Assembly: GCA_900543095.1 (NCBI GenBank)
Contig: UQQD01000008.1
Span: forward strand, 1-64,000
DNA length: 64,000 nucleotides
Origin: an uncultured Ruminococcus sp.
GTDB lineage: Bacteria > Bacillota > Clostridia > Oscillospirales > Acutalibacteraceae
Direction of reading: 5' to 3'
Shown here: piece by piece, positions 53,767-62,983 of the stretch
How positions within the stretch are numbered: position 1 is the stretch's first letter
How the letters are laid out: every line of letters begins with the position of its first letter
Notes under the pieces: model-generated
Told to the model about the DNA's origin: nothing
Database searches by the model: none
What the model saw: only the letters and a program-made list of their open reading frames with translations
Translations under genes and position numbers: made by a program

Positions 53767-55425
53767 TTAAATTTTTTTCGGAATAATAACCTTTATTTCA
53801 GTGCCGTTGCCGAGACTGCTTTCAAGCTTAATTGTTCCGTTATGATACTGAACTGCGTGTTTTACTATCGAAAGTCCAAGTCCCGTACCGCCTGAAGCCT
53901 TTGAATGACTTTTATCAACTCTGTAAAAGCGTTCAAATATACGGTTTTGATGTTCGGGTGCAATGCCGATACCGTTATCCTTAACGCTTATAACCACATT
54001 TTCATTGGTTTCGGATATTGATATGGCGACCTTACCGCCGTTGTTTGTGTATTTAACGGCGTTATCGCAGAGATTGTATATTATTTCGTAGAGCAGTCTT
54101 TTTACGCCGACAACTTCGACCTTGTTGCCGCTTAGCTCAAGGCTGATGCTTTTCTCGGCGGCGGTTTTTTCAAGGTTGCTCTTAACTTCATTTGCAACCT
54201 CAAAAAGGTCAGTGTTTGTCGTTTCCATTTCGGTTTCTTCATCAAGCTGAGAAAGTCTGATAATGTCCTCGATAAGAACAACAAGGCGTTTTGCCTCCTG
54301 CTTGATGTGACCGACAAATCTCGGCATATCTTCTTCTTTTACCATACCGTTTTCTATCAATTCCGCACTTCCGATAATACCCTGCAAGGGAGTTTTAAGT
54401 TCGTGCGAAACATTAGCCGTAAATTCTCTGCGGCTTCGCTCCGCAAATTCGCGCTCGGTTATATCAAAAATGAGAATGACTGCGCCTATGGTCTTGCCGT
54501 TGGACTGAATCCTGCTGATGTCAAACTGATACTCAAAGCCGCTGCGTTCACTGTGAATTTCACTTTTTCCCTTGATAAACGCCTTGTTTATCGCAAGGCT
54601 CATATCGTGACTGCGGTCAACAGTTAAGAAATCCTTGCCCTCACAGCTTTTATCGGTTTCAAGTATCTTCTGAGCCGAGGGGTTTATGCTTAAAATTATG
54701 CCGTTGTTGTCAAGAAGAACAAGTCCTTCGTTCATATTGGCTGTTATCTGTTCTGTCTCGTCCTTTTTCTGTTCAAGCTCCTTTAGCTGAGATTTAATCT
54801 CCTTATGCTGAAGGTTGATTCGGTTGAGAAGAGGTGAAATCTCATCGTATGTGTCGTTGTCAAGAGGGTGTTCAAGGTCAAGCTCGTTAAGCGGTTTAAC
54901 GATTCTTTTAGAAAGTCTGCTTGCAAGCACGCCCGACAAAGCAAACGCAACTATAAGAACTATCAAAAGCGGCTGAAGCATACCGAAAGCAAGCGCACCC
55001 GCCGAAGCTCTGCTCATAGAAATTCGTAATACAGTACCGTCGTTAAGCCTTTTGGCGCAGTACATAGTTTTTTCAAGCAGGGTAGAGGAGTAACGTGTTC
55101 CTTCGCCCTCGCCGCTGCTTAATGCCTGACGCACTTCTTCACGGTCCGAGTGGTTTTCCATTGTGTCGGCACCTGTCACGGTATCGTAAATAACCGTTCC
55201 GTCGGCTTTTATCCAAGTTATTCTGTATCTGTTGGACTTTAGTTGGCTGAGATAATCCACGCCGTCATCTTCAACCGCAACAGCCGATATACTCAGTTCG
55301 TCTTTCATTTGGCTTTCCTGAACTGTTCCGAAGTACTGATACAGAACGCCCATAATTATAACAATGCTCGCTATCAGGACTGCGCCCGCAACAAGCAATA
55401 TAGATTTAAAGATTTTTTTGGTCAT
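53767..55425 (-). CDS. phoR: phosphate regulon sensor kinase PhoR
   Basis: 552 residues. Two membrane helices (about 8-30 and 148-170) enclose an extracytoplasmic domain, then HAMP, PAS (GLVLLDNNGIILSINPSAQ region), HisKA with FTANVSHELKTPLQGI, and HATPase with NLCDNAVKYTN, DNGIGIAPEHQ and GGTGLGLSIVKHAV. It phosphorylates PhoB in low phosphate and overlaps phoB by 4 bp (ATGA). PstB and PhoU from the same cluster normally keep it quiet when phosphate is plentiful. Confidence 0.94.
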   Translation of the reverse strand: MTKKIFKSILLVAGAVLIASIVIIMGVLYQYFGTVQESQMKDELSISAVAVEDDGVDYLSQLKSNRYRITWIKADGTVIYDTVTGADTMENHSDREEVRQALSSGEGEGTRYSSTLLEKTMYCAKRLNDGTVLRISMSRASAGALAFGMLQPLLIVLIVAFALSGVLASRLSKRIVKPLNELDLEHPLDNDTYDEISPLLNRINLQHKEIKSQLKELEQKKDETEQITANMNEGLVLLDNNGIILSINPSAQKILETDKSCEGKDFLTVDRSHDMSLAINKAFIKGKSEIHSERSGFEYQFDISRIQSNGKTIGAVILIFDITEREFAERSRREFTANVSHELKTPLQGIIGSAELIENGMVKEEDMPRFVGHIKQEAKRLVVLIEDIIRLSQLDEETEMETTNTDLFEVANEVKSNLEKTAAEKSISLELSGNKVEVVGVKRLLYEIIYNLCDNAVKYTNNGGKVAISISETNENVVISVKDNGIGIAPEHQNRIFERFYRVDKSHSKASGGTGLGLSIVKHAVQYHNGTIKLESSLGNGTEIKVIIPKKI

Positions 55426-56096
55426 AAGTCAGCCTCCATTCTGTAACCGACATTTCGCACGGTTTCAATCAGCTTACCGTAATCTCCGAGCTTTTGCCTT
55501 AAGGTGCGTATGTGCATATCAACGGTGCGTGTTTCGCCGCAGTAGTCCATACCCCAAACATCGTTAAAGAGCTGATTTCTTGTAAATGCAGTTCCGCGGT
55601 GAGCCAAAAACAAGTGTAAAAGCTCAAATTCTTTATAGGTAAGCTCAATTCGCCTGCCGTCTGCCGTAACGGTGTGTTCATCAACGTTCATAACAAGTCC
55701 GCCCGTTTTAAGTATGTTACCGCCTTGCTTTGGTGAACATCTGCGTAAAACCGCTTTCACGCAGGACACAAGCTCCATAACGCCGAACGGCTTTGTAAGA
55801 TAGTAGTCCGCTCCGAGATCAAGTCCCTTTATCTTGTCATATTCAGCGCCTTTTGCTGTTGCCATAACTACGGGAATATCTTCAAGTTCGGGAGCTGCTT
55901 TCATTTTTTTCAAAAGCTCTATTCCGTCAATTTCGGGGAGCATAACATCAAGCACAACAAGCTCGGGCCTGTCGGTTTTTAGGGCATCCCAAAATTTTCG
56001 TCCGTCCTCAAAGCCCACCGCCTCAAAGCCTGTGGAATTCAGCGCATATATCTCAATATCTCTAATGCTTGCGTCGTCCTCAACACACCAAATCAT
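55422..56096 (-). CDS. phoB: phosphate regulon response regulator PhoB
   Basis: 224 residues of the OmpR/PhoB class. Receiver: WCVEDDASIRDIE, LVVLDVMLPEIDGIELL (phospho-Asp in LDVMLP), VMATAKGAEYDKI, YLTKPFGVMEL. Winged helix: ELTYKEFELLHLFL, RNQLFNDVWG, RTVDMHIRTLRQKLG. It should bind the Pho-box-like repeats upstream of pstS. Placed between phoU and phoR. Confidence 0.94.
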   Translation of the reverse strand: MIWCVEDDASIRDIEIYALNSTGFEAVGFEDGRKFWDALKTDRPELVVLDVMLPEIDGIELLKKMKAAPELEDIPVVMATAKGAEYDKIKGLDLGADYYLTKPFGVMELVSCVKAVLRRCSPKQGGNILKTGGLVMNVDEHTVTADGRRIELTYKEFELLHLFLAHRGTAFTRNQLFNDVWGMDYCGETRTVDMHIRTLRQKLGDYGKLIETVRNVGYRMEADL

Positions 56097-56098
56097 TA

Positions 56099-56743
56099 TT
56101 ATTCCTCCGTGCGATTGTCGCTTACCGAGAATATCACCCAGCCGGCAATATTAACGGCGTGATCGCCGATGCGTTCAAAATATTTTGCTATCATTATCAG
56201 ATCAATGTAATACTCTCCGTCATCGGGATTTTTCGCAATCTTATCTATCAAATCATTTTTGATTTTATCAAAGTAGTTGTCAACTTCATCATCTGCTTTG
56301 ATAACATTCTTTGCTAACATTATATCACGATTTACATATGCGTCAACGCTGTTTGTAACCATTTTAATTGTGGCTCTTGCCATTTGTCGCAATAATTCAT
56401 CGTTTTCAAATGTTCTGCCGTTCAAAAAGTGAATTATCTCGGCAATATCCTCAGCCTGATCGCCGATTCTCTCCATATCGGTTATCATTTTAAGCGCTGC
56501 CGAAATCTGCCTTAGATCCCTCGCAACCGGCTGCTGCTGTAAAAGCATTTTAAGACAAAGCGACTCAATATCTCTTTCTTTTTGATCAATTTCAGAGTCA
56601 AGAGAGGCTACTTTTTCCGCCATTTTTTTGTCGGCGCCGCTCAGTGCTTTTGAAGCAAGCGCAATAACCTCTTCACACAATGCGCCCATATCAATAAGCT
56701 CTTTGTTTAATTGGGAGAGTTGTTTGTCAAAGTGTCTTCTCAT
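56099..56743 (-). CDS. phoU: phosphate signalling protein PhoU
   Basis: 214 residues, two PhoU three-helix bundles. MRRHFDKQLSQLNKELIDMG opens the first; QPVARDLRQISAALKMITDMERIGDQAEDIAE (pieces VARDLRQISAALK, ERIGDQAEDIAE) and the mirrored KYFERIGDHAVNIAGW carry the metal-binding E-x-x-x-D pattern. It links the Pst transporter to PhoR and restrains phosphate uptake. Located 2 bp after pstB. Confidence 0.95.
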   Translation of the reverse strand: MRRHFDKQLSQLNKELIDMGALCEEVIALASKALSGADKKMAEKVASLDSEIDQKERDIESLCLKMLLQQQPVARDLRQISAALKMITDMERIGDQAEDIAEIIHFLNGRTFENDELLRQMARATIKMVTNSVDAYVNRDIMLAKNVIKADDEVDNYFDKIKNDLIDKIAKNPDDGEYYIDLIMIAKYFERIGDHAVNIAGWVIFSVSDNRTEE

Positions 56744-56745
56744 AA

Positions 56746-57504
56746 TTAACCAAACCTTCCTGTAATATAATCTTCTGTGCGTTTATCCTTAGGTTCGGAG
56801 AACAGCCTTTCGGTGTCGTCGTATTCAACGAGTTCGCCGAGCAGGAAAAATGCCGTTTTGTCTGAAATACGCACTGCCTGCTGCATATTGTGAGTTACAA
56901 TAATTATTGTGTATTTCTTTTTAAGTTCAAGAGCAAGCTCCTCGATTTTTGAAGTCGAAATAGGGTCAAGAGCCGATGTAGGTTCATCCATAAGGAGAAC
57001 CTGAGGTTCAACGGCAATAGCCCTTGCAATACATAATCTTTGTTGCTGACCGCCCGAAAGTCCGAGGGCGTTTTTCTTTAATCTGTCCTTGACTTCATCC
57101 CAAATAGCGGCGTCTTTCAGCGAACGCTCAACAATATCGTCGAGTTTTGCCTTGCTTTTTATGCCGTGCGTACGCGGACCGTAGGCGATATTGTCATAAA
57201 TGCTCATAGGGAAGGGGTTTGGCTTTTGAAACACCATACCTACTTCACGTCTTAACTCGTTTACATTTACAGACGATCCGAAAATATCAGTCCCCTTATA
57301 TCGAATGTCACCTGTTATCTTAACGCCCTGAATAAGATCGTTCATTCTGTTAAGGGATTTAAGAAAGGTTGATTTTCCGCATCCCGACGGACCGATAAGG
57401 GCGGTAATGCTTTTTTCGGGAATATCAATATTTATATCCTTTAATGCCTGATGTTCGCCATACCACAGGCACATATCTTTTACTGTAATTATATTGTTTT
57501 TCAT
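56746..57504 (-). CDS. pstB: phosphate ABC transporter ATPase PstB
   Basis: 252 residues. LIGPSGCGKSTFLKSLNRMND is the PstB form of Walker A and its neighbour (GPSGCGKST), GMVFQKPNPFPMSIYDNIAYG the Q-loop, LSGGQQQRLCIARAI the signature, LLMDEPTSALDPIST Walker B. It powers phosphate import. Overlaps pstA by 4 bp. Confidence 0.97.
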   Translation of the reverse strand: MKNNIITVKDMCLWYGEHQALKDINIDIPEKSITALIGPSGCGKSTFLKSLNRMNDLIQGVKITGDIRYKGTDIFGSSVNVNELRREVGMVFQKPNPFPMSIYDNIAYGPRTHGIKSKAKLDDIVERSLKDAAIWDEVKDRLKKNALGLSGGQQQRLCIARAIAVEPQVLLMDEPTSALDPISTSKIEELALELKKKYTIIIVTHNMQQAVRISDKTAFFLLGELVEYDDTERLFSEPKDKRTEDYITGRFG

Positions 57505-58364
57505 ATTTTGTTTCTCCTGTTAAAATACTTTTCGACAAGTGAAGCCGAAAGATTTATAATTATCGACATTATCATAAGAATTGCGGCTATTGCGAATGCA
57601 ACTCCGAATTCGCCCTGCTCTTTTGCATATACATACAGTGCAACCGTAAGCGTTGCGCCTGCGCTGTTCAAGCCCTCAAAAAATCCGTTGAGGGAGTGTG
57701 CAAAGCCTGCGGTAAACAGGAGAGCCGCCGATTCGCCCAGGATACGACCGACTGCAAGAATACAGCCCGTAATAACGCCGTCCATACAGCCCGGAAGAAC
57801 AACTGTTCTGATAACACGCCATTTGCCTGCTCCGAGTCCGAAAGCACCCTCGCGGTAGCTTTGCGGAACAGTTTTCAGGCTTTCCTGAGTTGTACGCATA
57901 ATTGTCGGCAAATTCATAATAACAAGCGTCAGTGCGCCCGATAAAATAGAAGTCTGCAAATTCATAAACTGGCAGAAAAACAACATTCCGACAAGACCGT
58001 ATATGATAGAGGGAATAGCGGAAAGCGTTTCTGCGGCATATTCGATGATGCCGACAATCCTTTTGTTTGTCGCATATTCGGTAAGATATATTGCGGCGCC
58101 GATACCAAGCGGCAGCACAATCGCGAGTGTGGCGACAACTATATACAATGTATTCAGAATATCGGGTAAAATACCAATCGACTGAGAAAGATAGCTCGGC
58201 TTAGTGGTGAGCATTTCCCAGGAAATATTCGGAATACCTTTTACCATTACATAAACTATGAGAAACAACACTATTGCACAGGTAAAAACCGTTGCAAGAG
58301 CCATAAGTATTTTAAGTGTAATTATATATGTTCTGCGTCGTTTAGACATTTTGTTATTCAGCAT
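57501..58364 (-). CDS. pstA: phosphate ABC transporter permease PstA
   Basis: 287 residues, six membrane helices. IGILPDILNTLYIVVATLAIVLPLGIGAAIYL (pieces NTLYIVVATL, PLGIGAAIYLTEYA), SIIYGLVGMLFF, and the ATPase-contact loop YREGAFGLGAGKWRVI. Pairs with PstC to form the phosphate channel. AAGGAG precedes ATG. Confidence 0.95.
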   Translation of the reverse strand: MLNNKMSKRRRTYIITLKILMALATVFTCAIVLFLIVYVMVKGIPNISWEMLTTKPSYLSQSIGILPDILNTLYIVVATLAIVLPLGIGAAIYLTEYATNKRIVGIIEYAAETLSAIPSIIYGLVGMLFFCQFMNLQTSILSGALTLVIMNLPTIMRTTQESLKTVPQSYREGAFGLGAGKWRVIRTVVLPGCMDGVITGCILAVGRILGESAALLFTAGFAHSLNGFFEGLNSAGATLTVALYVYAKEQGEFGVAFAIAAILMIMSIIINLSASLVEKYFNRRNKI

Positions 58365-58366
58365 AA

Positions 58367-59245
58367 TTATTTCTCCTTGTCACGTTTCAAAAAGAAGTTC
58401 AGCGTTGCATTTATAAGCATAATAAACAGGAATAGCACAAGTGCTATTGAGAACAATGCTTCTTTTTGCAAACCTGACGAATAAGACATTTCACTTGCAA
58501 CCGCTGTTGTAAGGAATCTTACGCTTTGGAAAAGCTCCGGCATATTCGGAACGTTACCCGAAACCATCATAACTGCCATTGCTTCGCCGATAGCTCTGCC
58601 GACACCGAGAACAACGGCGGCGGCAATACCGCTTTTGGCTGCCTTAACCGATACCCTGAAATATGTTTCGGTAGGTGTTGCGCCAAGAGCAAGGGAAGCG
58701 TCCTCGTATTCTTTCGGAACAGCCTCCAGTGCGGTAATAGAAACTTTGATTACCGACGGCAGAATCATAATGGCAAGCACAATGATAGCCGCAAGAAGAC
58801 TTGCACCGTCATTAACGTGAAATACCTGTCTTATTCCGGGTACGAGTATCATCATACCGACAAGACCGTAAACCACCGACGGGATTCCCGCAAGCAGGCT
58901 TATTGCCGATTCCACAACGGCTTTAAGCTTCTTTGGTGCAAGCTTTGCAAGATAAACAGCCGACAAAAAACCTATCGGAACTCCCAAAACGATTGCGCCT
59001 GCCGTTCCGTAGATACTTGTGAGTATAAAGGGCAGGATACCGTATTTAGGTTCTTCGGCGGTTGACGCCCATTCCTGACCGAACAAGAAGTCGAATAATC
59101 CTATCTGCTGAATTGCCGGTATACCCGAAACAACAAGATATATTGTTATCAAAAGTACAAAACCGACTGTAATAAGACCTAATACTAAAAATATACCGTG
59201 AACTATGTTTTCAAATATCTGTTTTTTATTCTTCTTATTGATCAT
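58367..59245 (-). CDS. pstC: phosphate ABC transporter permease PstC
   Basis: 292 residues from ATG 59245, 7 nt after GAGG; the longer frame starts with TTG upstream of the ribosome site. Six membrane helices with SIYGTAGAIVLGVPIGFLSAVYL (pieces GTAGAIVLGVPIGF), GIPSVVYGLVGM, and the loop YEDASLALGATPTETYFRV. Partner of PstA. Lies 69 bp downstream of pstS, with no clear attenuator between. Confidence 0.95.
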   Translation of the reverse strand: MINKKNKKQIFENIVHGIFLVLGLITVGFVLLITIYLVVSGIPAIQQIGLFDFLFGQEWASTAEEPKYGILPFILTSIYGTAGAIVLGVPIGFLSAVYLAKLAPKKLKAVVESAISLLAGIPSVVYGLVGMMILVPGIRQVFHVNDGASLLAAIIVLAIMILPSVIKVSITALEAVPKEYEDASLALGATPTETYFRVSVKAAKSGIAAAVVLGVGRAIGEAMAVMMVSGNVPNMPELFQSVRFLTTAVASEMSYSSGLQKEALFSIALVLFLFIMLINATLNFFLKRDKEK

Positions 59246-59314
59246 ACTGATTTCCTCTGACAATATGCACGATAAGGCAGCCGTTAAGCTGCCCGACCGT
59301 GCGGTAATTAATAT

Positions 59315-60178
59315 TTAGTTTACGGGAACTGCGCCTGCGTCCGATATGATTTTTGATGCTTCGCCTGATGTTGCGTAGTCAAAGAATTTCTGAGCTGTTG
59401 CCGAAAGCTGTGTGCCGTCTTTTGTTATCAGCATAAACGGACGCTGAACAACATAGCTTCCGTCTTTTACGGTATCTTCGCTCGGTGTAACATTGTCAAC
59501 CTTGAGCGCCTTAACGCTGTCCTTTACAGCTGCAAGGGATGCATATCCGATTGCATTCGGGTTCTGAGAAACCGCTGTAATAACGTCGCCTGTTGATGTA
59601 AGCTCCTGACGGTACTGACATTTATCGGCAGTCTTTGTGATAGACTCAAAGCCGTCTCTTGTACCGCTGCTTGCTTCACGTCCGATAAGTACAATTTCTC
59701 CGTCGCTTCCGCCGACGTCTTTCCAGTTTGTAACTTCACCGGTATAAATCTTTGTGATGTCGTCAAGACTGAGGTTTTCAACCGAGTTCTGCGGATTTAC
59801 GATAATTGCGATACCGTCAAGCGCAAGAGTTGTTTCTTTAAGACCCTTTGCCTTTTCGTCGTCCTTTAATGCACGGCTTGCAAGACCGATGTCGCATCTT
59901 CCTGCCGAAACTGCTTCAATACCTGAACCTGAGCCTGTCGGGTTGTAGGTGAAATTTGTACCCGAGTTATCCTGCATAAATGCTTCGCCCAAAGCGCCGA
60001 TAACTTTTTCCATTGAGGTAGAACCGTCTGTTGATACGCTTCCGTTATCCTTGCTCCGGCTTGTTGTGCTTGAATCACCGCTTGATGACGAAGAACCGCT
60101 TTCGGTTGTTTCTCCGCAGCCGGCAAATGCTGTCATAGCCATCATTGCGGCAAGTGCGATTGCAATAACTTTTTTCAT
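59315..60178 (-). CDS. pstS: phosphate-binding lipoprotein PstS
   Basis: 287 residues. Signal peptide with lipobox AFAGC; a Ser-rich linker; then the binding domain with NPTGSGSGIEAVSAGRCDIGLASR (pieces GSGSGIEAV, RCDIGLASR), TKIYTGEVTNWKDVGG and REASSGTRDGFE, all phosphate-contacting landmarks. It captures phosphate outside the membrane and passes it to PstCA. First gene of the regulon. Confidence 0.95.
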   Translation of the reverse strand: MKKVIAIALAAMMAMTAFAGCGETTESGSSSSSGDSSTTSRSKDNGSVSTDGSTSMEKVIGALGEAFMQDNSGTNFTYNPTGSGSGIEAVSAGRCDIGLASRALKDDEKAKGLKETTLALDGIAIIVNPQNSVENLSLDDITKIYTGEVTNWKDVGGSDGEIVLIGREASSGTRDGFESITKTADKCQYRQELTSTGDVITAVSQNPNAIGYASLAAVKDSVKALKVDNVTPSEDTVKDGSYVVQRPFMLITKDGTQLSATAQKFFDYATSGEASKIISDAGAVPVN

Positions 60179-60271
60179 AGTGATTTCCTTTCTTTCTGTA
60201 AAATTAAATTTGTTTGCTTGTTAATCGCTTCAGGCTTTTTCCTGCCTGCAACTATAATGTTAAGCGTCCGC

Positions 60272-60312
60272 TGTAAAATCAAAAACTTATATTTTGTAAA
60301 ATATATGTAAAA
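60272..60312 (-). promoter_or_regulatory. Pho-box-like repeats upstream of pstS
   Basis: On the minus strand TTTTACA occurs three times, at plus coordinates 60272-60278, 60295-60301 and 60306-60312, spaced 23 and 11 bp, that is one and two helical turns. The spacing fits tandem PhoB/PhoP dimer sites. The nearest copy lies just upstream of a -10-like CATTAT (minus strand) about 80 bp before pstS. Confidence 0.55.
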
Positions 60313-60420
60313 TCGTTAAAATTCGCCGAAAATCGCATTTTCATATGTAAACAAAAAATACTTTCATAATTTGCCAATTTATGATATACTAAATATTGAA
60401 TAATAATTGGAGTTGATATA

Positions 60421-61686
60421 ATGAATACAGTCAACAGAGCTGAAATATCCGACAAGGTATTTTTTAACAGCGTAAAAGACAGCCGATTTAAGACAATGAA
60501 GATTTCGGCAAATCTTTTTGTGCCGCTTTCGGAGGAAACAGCCTCAGAAAACGCTTTGCTTTTCGGGGTGCTTTCACGTTCATGCAAAGCCTATCCCGAT
60601 TTTACCGCACTAAGCAAAAAGCTTGCCTCGCTTTACGGAGCAGAGCTTCTTGTGTCAATCCGTAAGATCGGTGATCGTCAGATGCTGTCGCTCAGCGCAT
60701 CGGGACTCGACGACAGATATGCTTTTGACGGCGAAAGCATAGCCAAGGAATTGTCGCTTTTGCTTTGCAACGCCATATTCGAGCCTAATCTGAACGGCGA
60801 CGCATTCGTTGAGTCTGAGGTTGAACAGGAATGCAGACAACTTTTGGATGTGATTGACTCCGAATTTAACGATAAACGAATTTATGCGAACTCACAGCTT
60901 ATAAAAAATATGTGCGGCGATGAGGTTTTCGGACTTGCGCGCTACGGAACAGCGGATAAGATTAAATCCGCAACACCTCAATCTTTATATGAAACGTGGA
61001 AAAGACTTTTGAATACAGCCGTAGTAGAAATTATGTATATCGGTGACAGCTCCCCCGACAGTGCAAGAGAAGTATTCAAAAATGCATTTTCAAAATTCGA
61101 CCGCAAACCTGCAATCCTTGAAACAAAGATTGTTCGCACCGCCTCGGAAGCGAAGCATATCTCGGAAGAAATGGAGCTTTCGCAGTCAAAGCTTGTTATG
61201 GGCTTTCGCACAGATTGTGCCGTACCCGATTCCGATGTTATTGCAGAACGGCTTATGTGCGCTATCCTCGGCGGTACCGCAAGCTCAAAGCTGTTTTGCA
61301 ATGTGCGTGAAAAACAAAGCCTGTGCTACTATTGTTCATCTCGTTTTGACAGAAACAAGGGAATACTTACTGTTGACAGCGGCGTTGAGGGCGATAATAT
61401 CGAAAAGGCGGAAAAAGGCATATTAAAAGAAATAGAGGATATAAAAAACGGTATTATAAGCGATTTTGAAATTGAAGCAGCTAAGAAAGCCGTTATAAAT
61501 ATGTTTAATTCCTCCAACGATACCGTAAGCGGAATTGAAGCATGGTATTCAAGTCAGCTTTTTGACGGAGAGTTCAAAACCATTGAACAGCTTTCGTCTG
61601 AGATTAACGCCGTTACAAAGGACGAGATAATCAAAGCCGCAAACAAGCTTACGCTTGATACCGTATATGTGCTTAAAAACAATTAA
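60421..61686 (+). CDS. M16 peptidase-like protein, inactive partner (YfmF type)
   Basis: 421 residues. It has the two-lobed M16 fold (YGAELLVSIRKIGDRQMLSL, SKLVMGFRTDC, GGTASSKLFCNVREKQSLCYYCSSR) but no HxxEH zinc motif, so it is a non-catalytic partner, as in mitochondrial processing peptidase. Homologues in Firmicutes are known as YfmF and have been linked to elongation factor P modification; the direct role is unclear. The start ATG follows TTGGAG. The catalytic partner follows. Confidence 0.85.
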   Translation: MNTVNRAEISDKVFFNSVKDSRFKTMKISANLFVPLSEETASENALLFGVLSRSCKAYPDFTALSKKLASLYGAELLVSIRKIGDRQMLSLSASGLDDRYAFDGESIAKELSLLLCNAIFEPNLNGDAFVESEVEQECRQLLDVIDSEFNDKRIYANSQLIKNMCGDEVFGLARYGTADKIKSATPQSLYETWKRLLNTAVVEIMYIGDSSPDSAREVFKNAFSKFDRKPAILETKIVRTASEAKHISEEMELSQSKLVMGFRTDCAVPDSDVIAERLMCAILGGTASSKLFCNVREKQSLCYYCSSRFDRNKGILTVDSGVEGDNIEKAEKGILKEIEDIKNGIISDFEIEAAKKAVINMFNSSNDTVSGIEAWYSSQLFDGEFKTIEQLSSEINAVTKDEIIKAANKLTLDTVYVLKNN

Positions 61687-61699
61687 GGGGGGATACAAG

Positions 61700-62983
61700 T
61701 TGGATATTCAGGAAGTTAAATCACAAAGCGTCGGCGACAGCTACTATAAAATCAACCACCCTACAGGCTTGACAATCTATGTTTATCCCAAGGAGGGCTA
61801 CAGATCGGCGTATGCGATAATCGGCACAAAATACGGCAGTATAAACACTTGCTTTTCGCTTGACGGCGGCGCAAAAATCACAGTACCCGACGGTATAGCT
61901 CATTACCTTGAGCACAAGCTGTTTGAGAGCGAGGAGGGCGATGTTTTTGCAAAATTTGCACAAACAGGCGCAAACGCAAACGCATACACAAGCTTTGAAA
62001 AGACCTGTTACCTTTTTTCCTGCACAGACAAATTTGACGAAAGCTTTGAGATGCTGCTTGATTTTGTTCAGGATCCGTATTTTACCGCACAAACGGTTGC
62101 CAAAGAGCAGGGAATAATCGGTCAGGAAATAAAAATGTACGATGATTCACCCGATTGGCGTGTAATGTTCAATATGTTGGGCGGTATGTATAAAAATCAC
62201 CCGGTAAAAATTGACATTGCGGGCACGGTTGAAAGCATTGCAGATATAACCGCCGAAAAACTCTATGAGGTATATAATGTATTCTACAACCTCAACAATA
62301 TGGCGCTCTGCGTTGCGGGCAACGTAACGCCCGAACAGGTGCTGAATATCTGCGATAAAATGCTTAAAACAAATCCAAAGCATACTATTCAAAACTTCTT
62401 TGAGGATGAGCCTTACGAAATTGTAAAGCCGTATGTTGAACAGAGCTTTCCCGTTTCGATGCCTATGTTTAACCTCGGCTTTAAAGAGAGAGCAGATTCT
62501 TCGCTTGACGAAGCTTTGCTCGCTCAGACCGATATTTTGCTTTCAATGCTCGCTTCTCCCGCAAGCGCACTCTACCGTGACCTTATGGATTCAAACCTTA
62601 TTAACAGCAGTTTTTCATATGAATTGTTTGAAGGCCCCGGCTACTGCTCGGTAATATTCGGCGGCGAATCAAGAGCGCCTAAGCAGGCGGCTGAAATGAT
62701 AAAAAATTATATAACAAAATACAAAGAAAACGGCTTTAAGCAGGATGATTTTGAGGCCGCAAGAAAATCTGCTTACGGCGATACGGTATCGTCGCTCAAC
62801 TCTGTAAGCTCAATAGCAAATACGATTCTCGGCTATCACTTCAGCGGCAATGAATTGTATAAATATATCAAGGCTGTTGAAAACACAACGCTTGACGATA
62901 TAAATAACAGGCTTAAAAATATGCTTGATGTATGCAACTGCACCCTGTCGGTTGTAAAGTCGCCCGAAAGCGAGGTACGATAA
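61700..62983 (+). CDS. M16 zinc peptidase (YfmH type)
   Basis: 427 residues from TTG 61700 after AAGGGGGG. The inverted zinc motif HYLEH is at 68-72 (IAHYLEHKLFE), with the further family blocks NANAYTSFEKTCYLF and EQGIIGQEIKMYDD supplying the third ligand. It should be cytoplasmic, since no signal peptide is visible, and to act with the inactive partner encoded 13 bp upstream. Stop and next start overlap (TAATG), tying it to lgt. Confidence 0.88.
   Translation: MDIQEVKSQSVGDSYYKINHPTGLTIYVYPKEGYRSAYAIIGTKYGSINTCFSLDGGAKITVPDGIAHYLEHKLFESEEGDVFAKFAQTGANANAYTSFEKTCYLFSCTDKFDESFEMLLDFVQDPYFTAQTVAKEQGIIGQEIKMYDDSPDWRVMFNMLGGMYKNHPVKIDIAGTVESIADITAEKLYEVYNVFYNLNNMALCVAGNVTPEQVLNICDKMLKTNPKHTIQNFFEDEPYEIVKPYVEQSFPVSMPMFNLGFKERADSSLDEALLAQTDILLSMLASPASALYRDLMDSNLINSSFSYELFEGPGYCSVIFGGESRAPKQAAEMIKNYITKYKENGFKQDDFEAARKSAYGDTVSSLNSVSSIANTILGYHFSGNELYKYIKAVENTTLDDINNRLKNMLDVCNCTLSVVKSPESEVR

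Noticed and set aside
58526..59065. 179-codon plus-strand ORF opposite pstC
   Set aside because: Antisense shadow; pstC motifs are intact and no ribosome site precedes the ORF.
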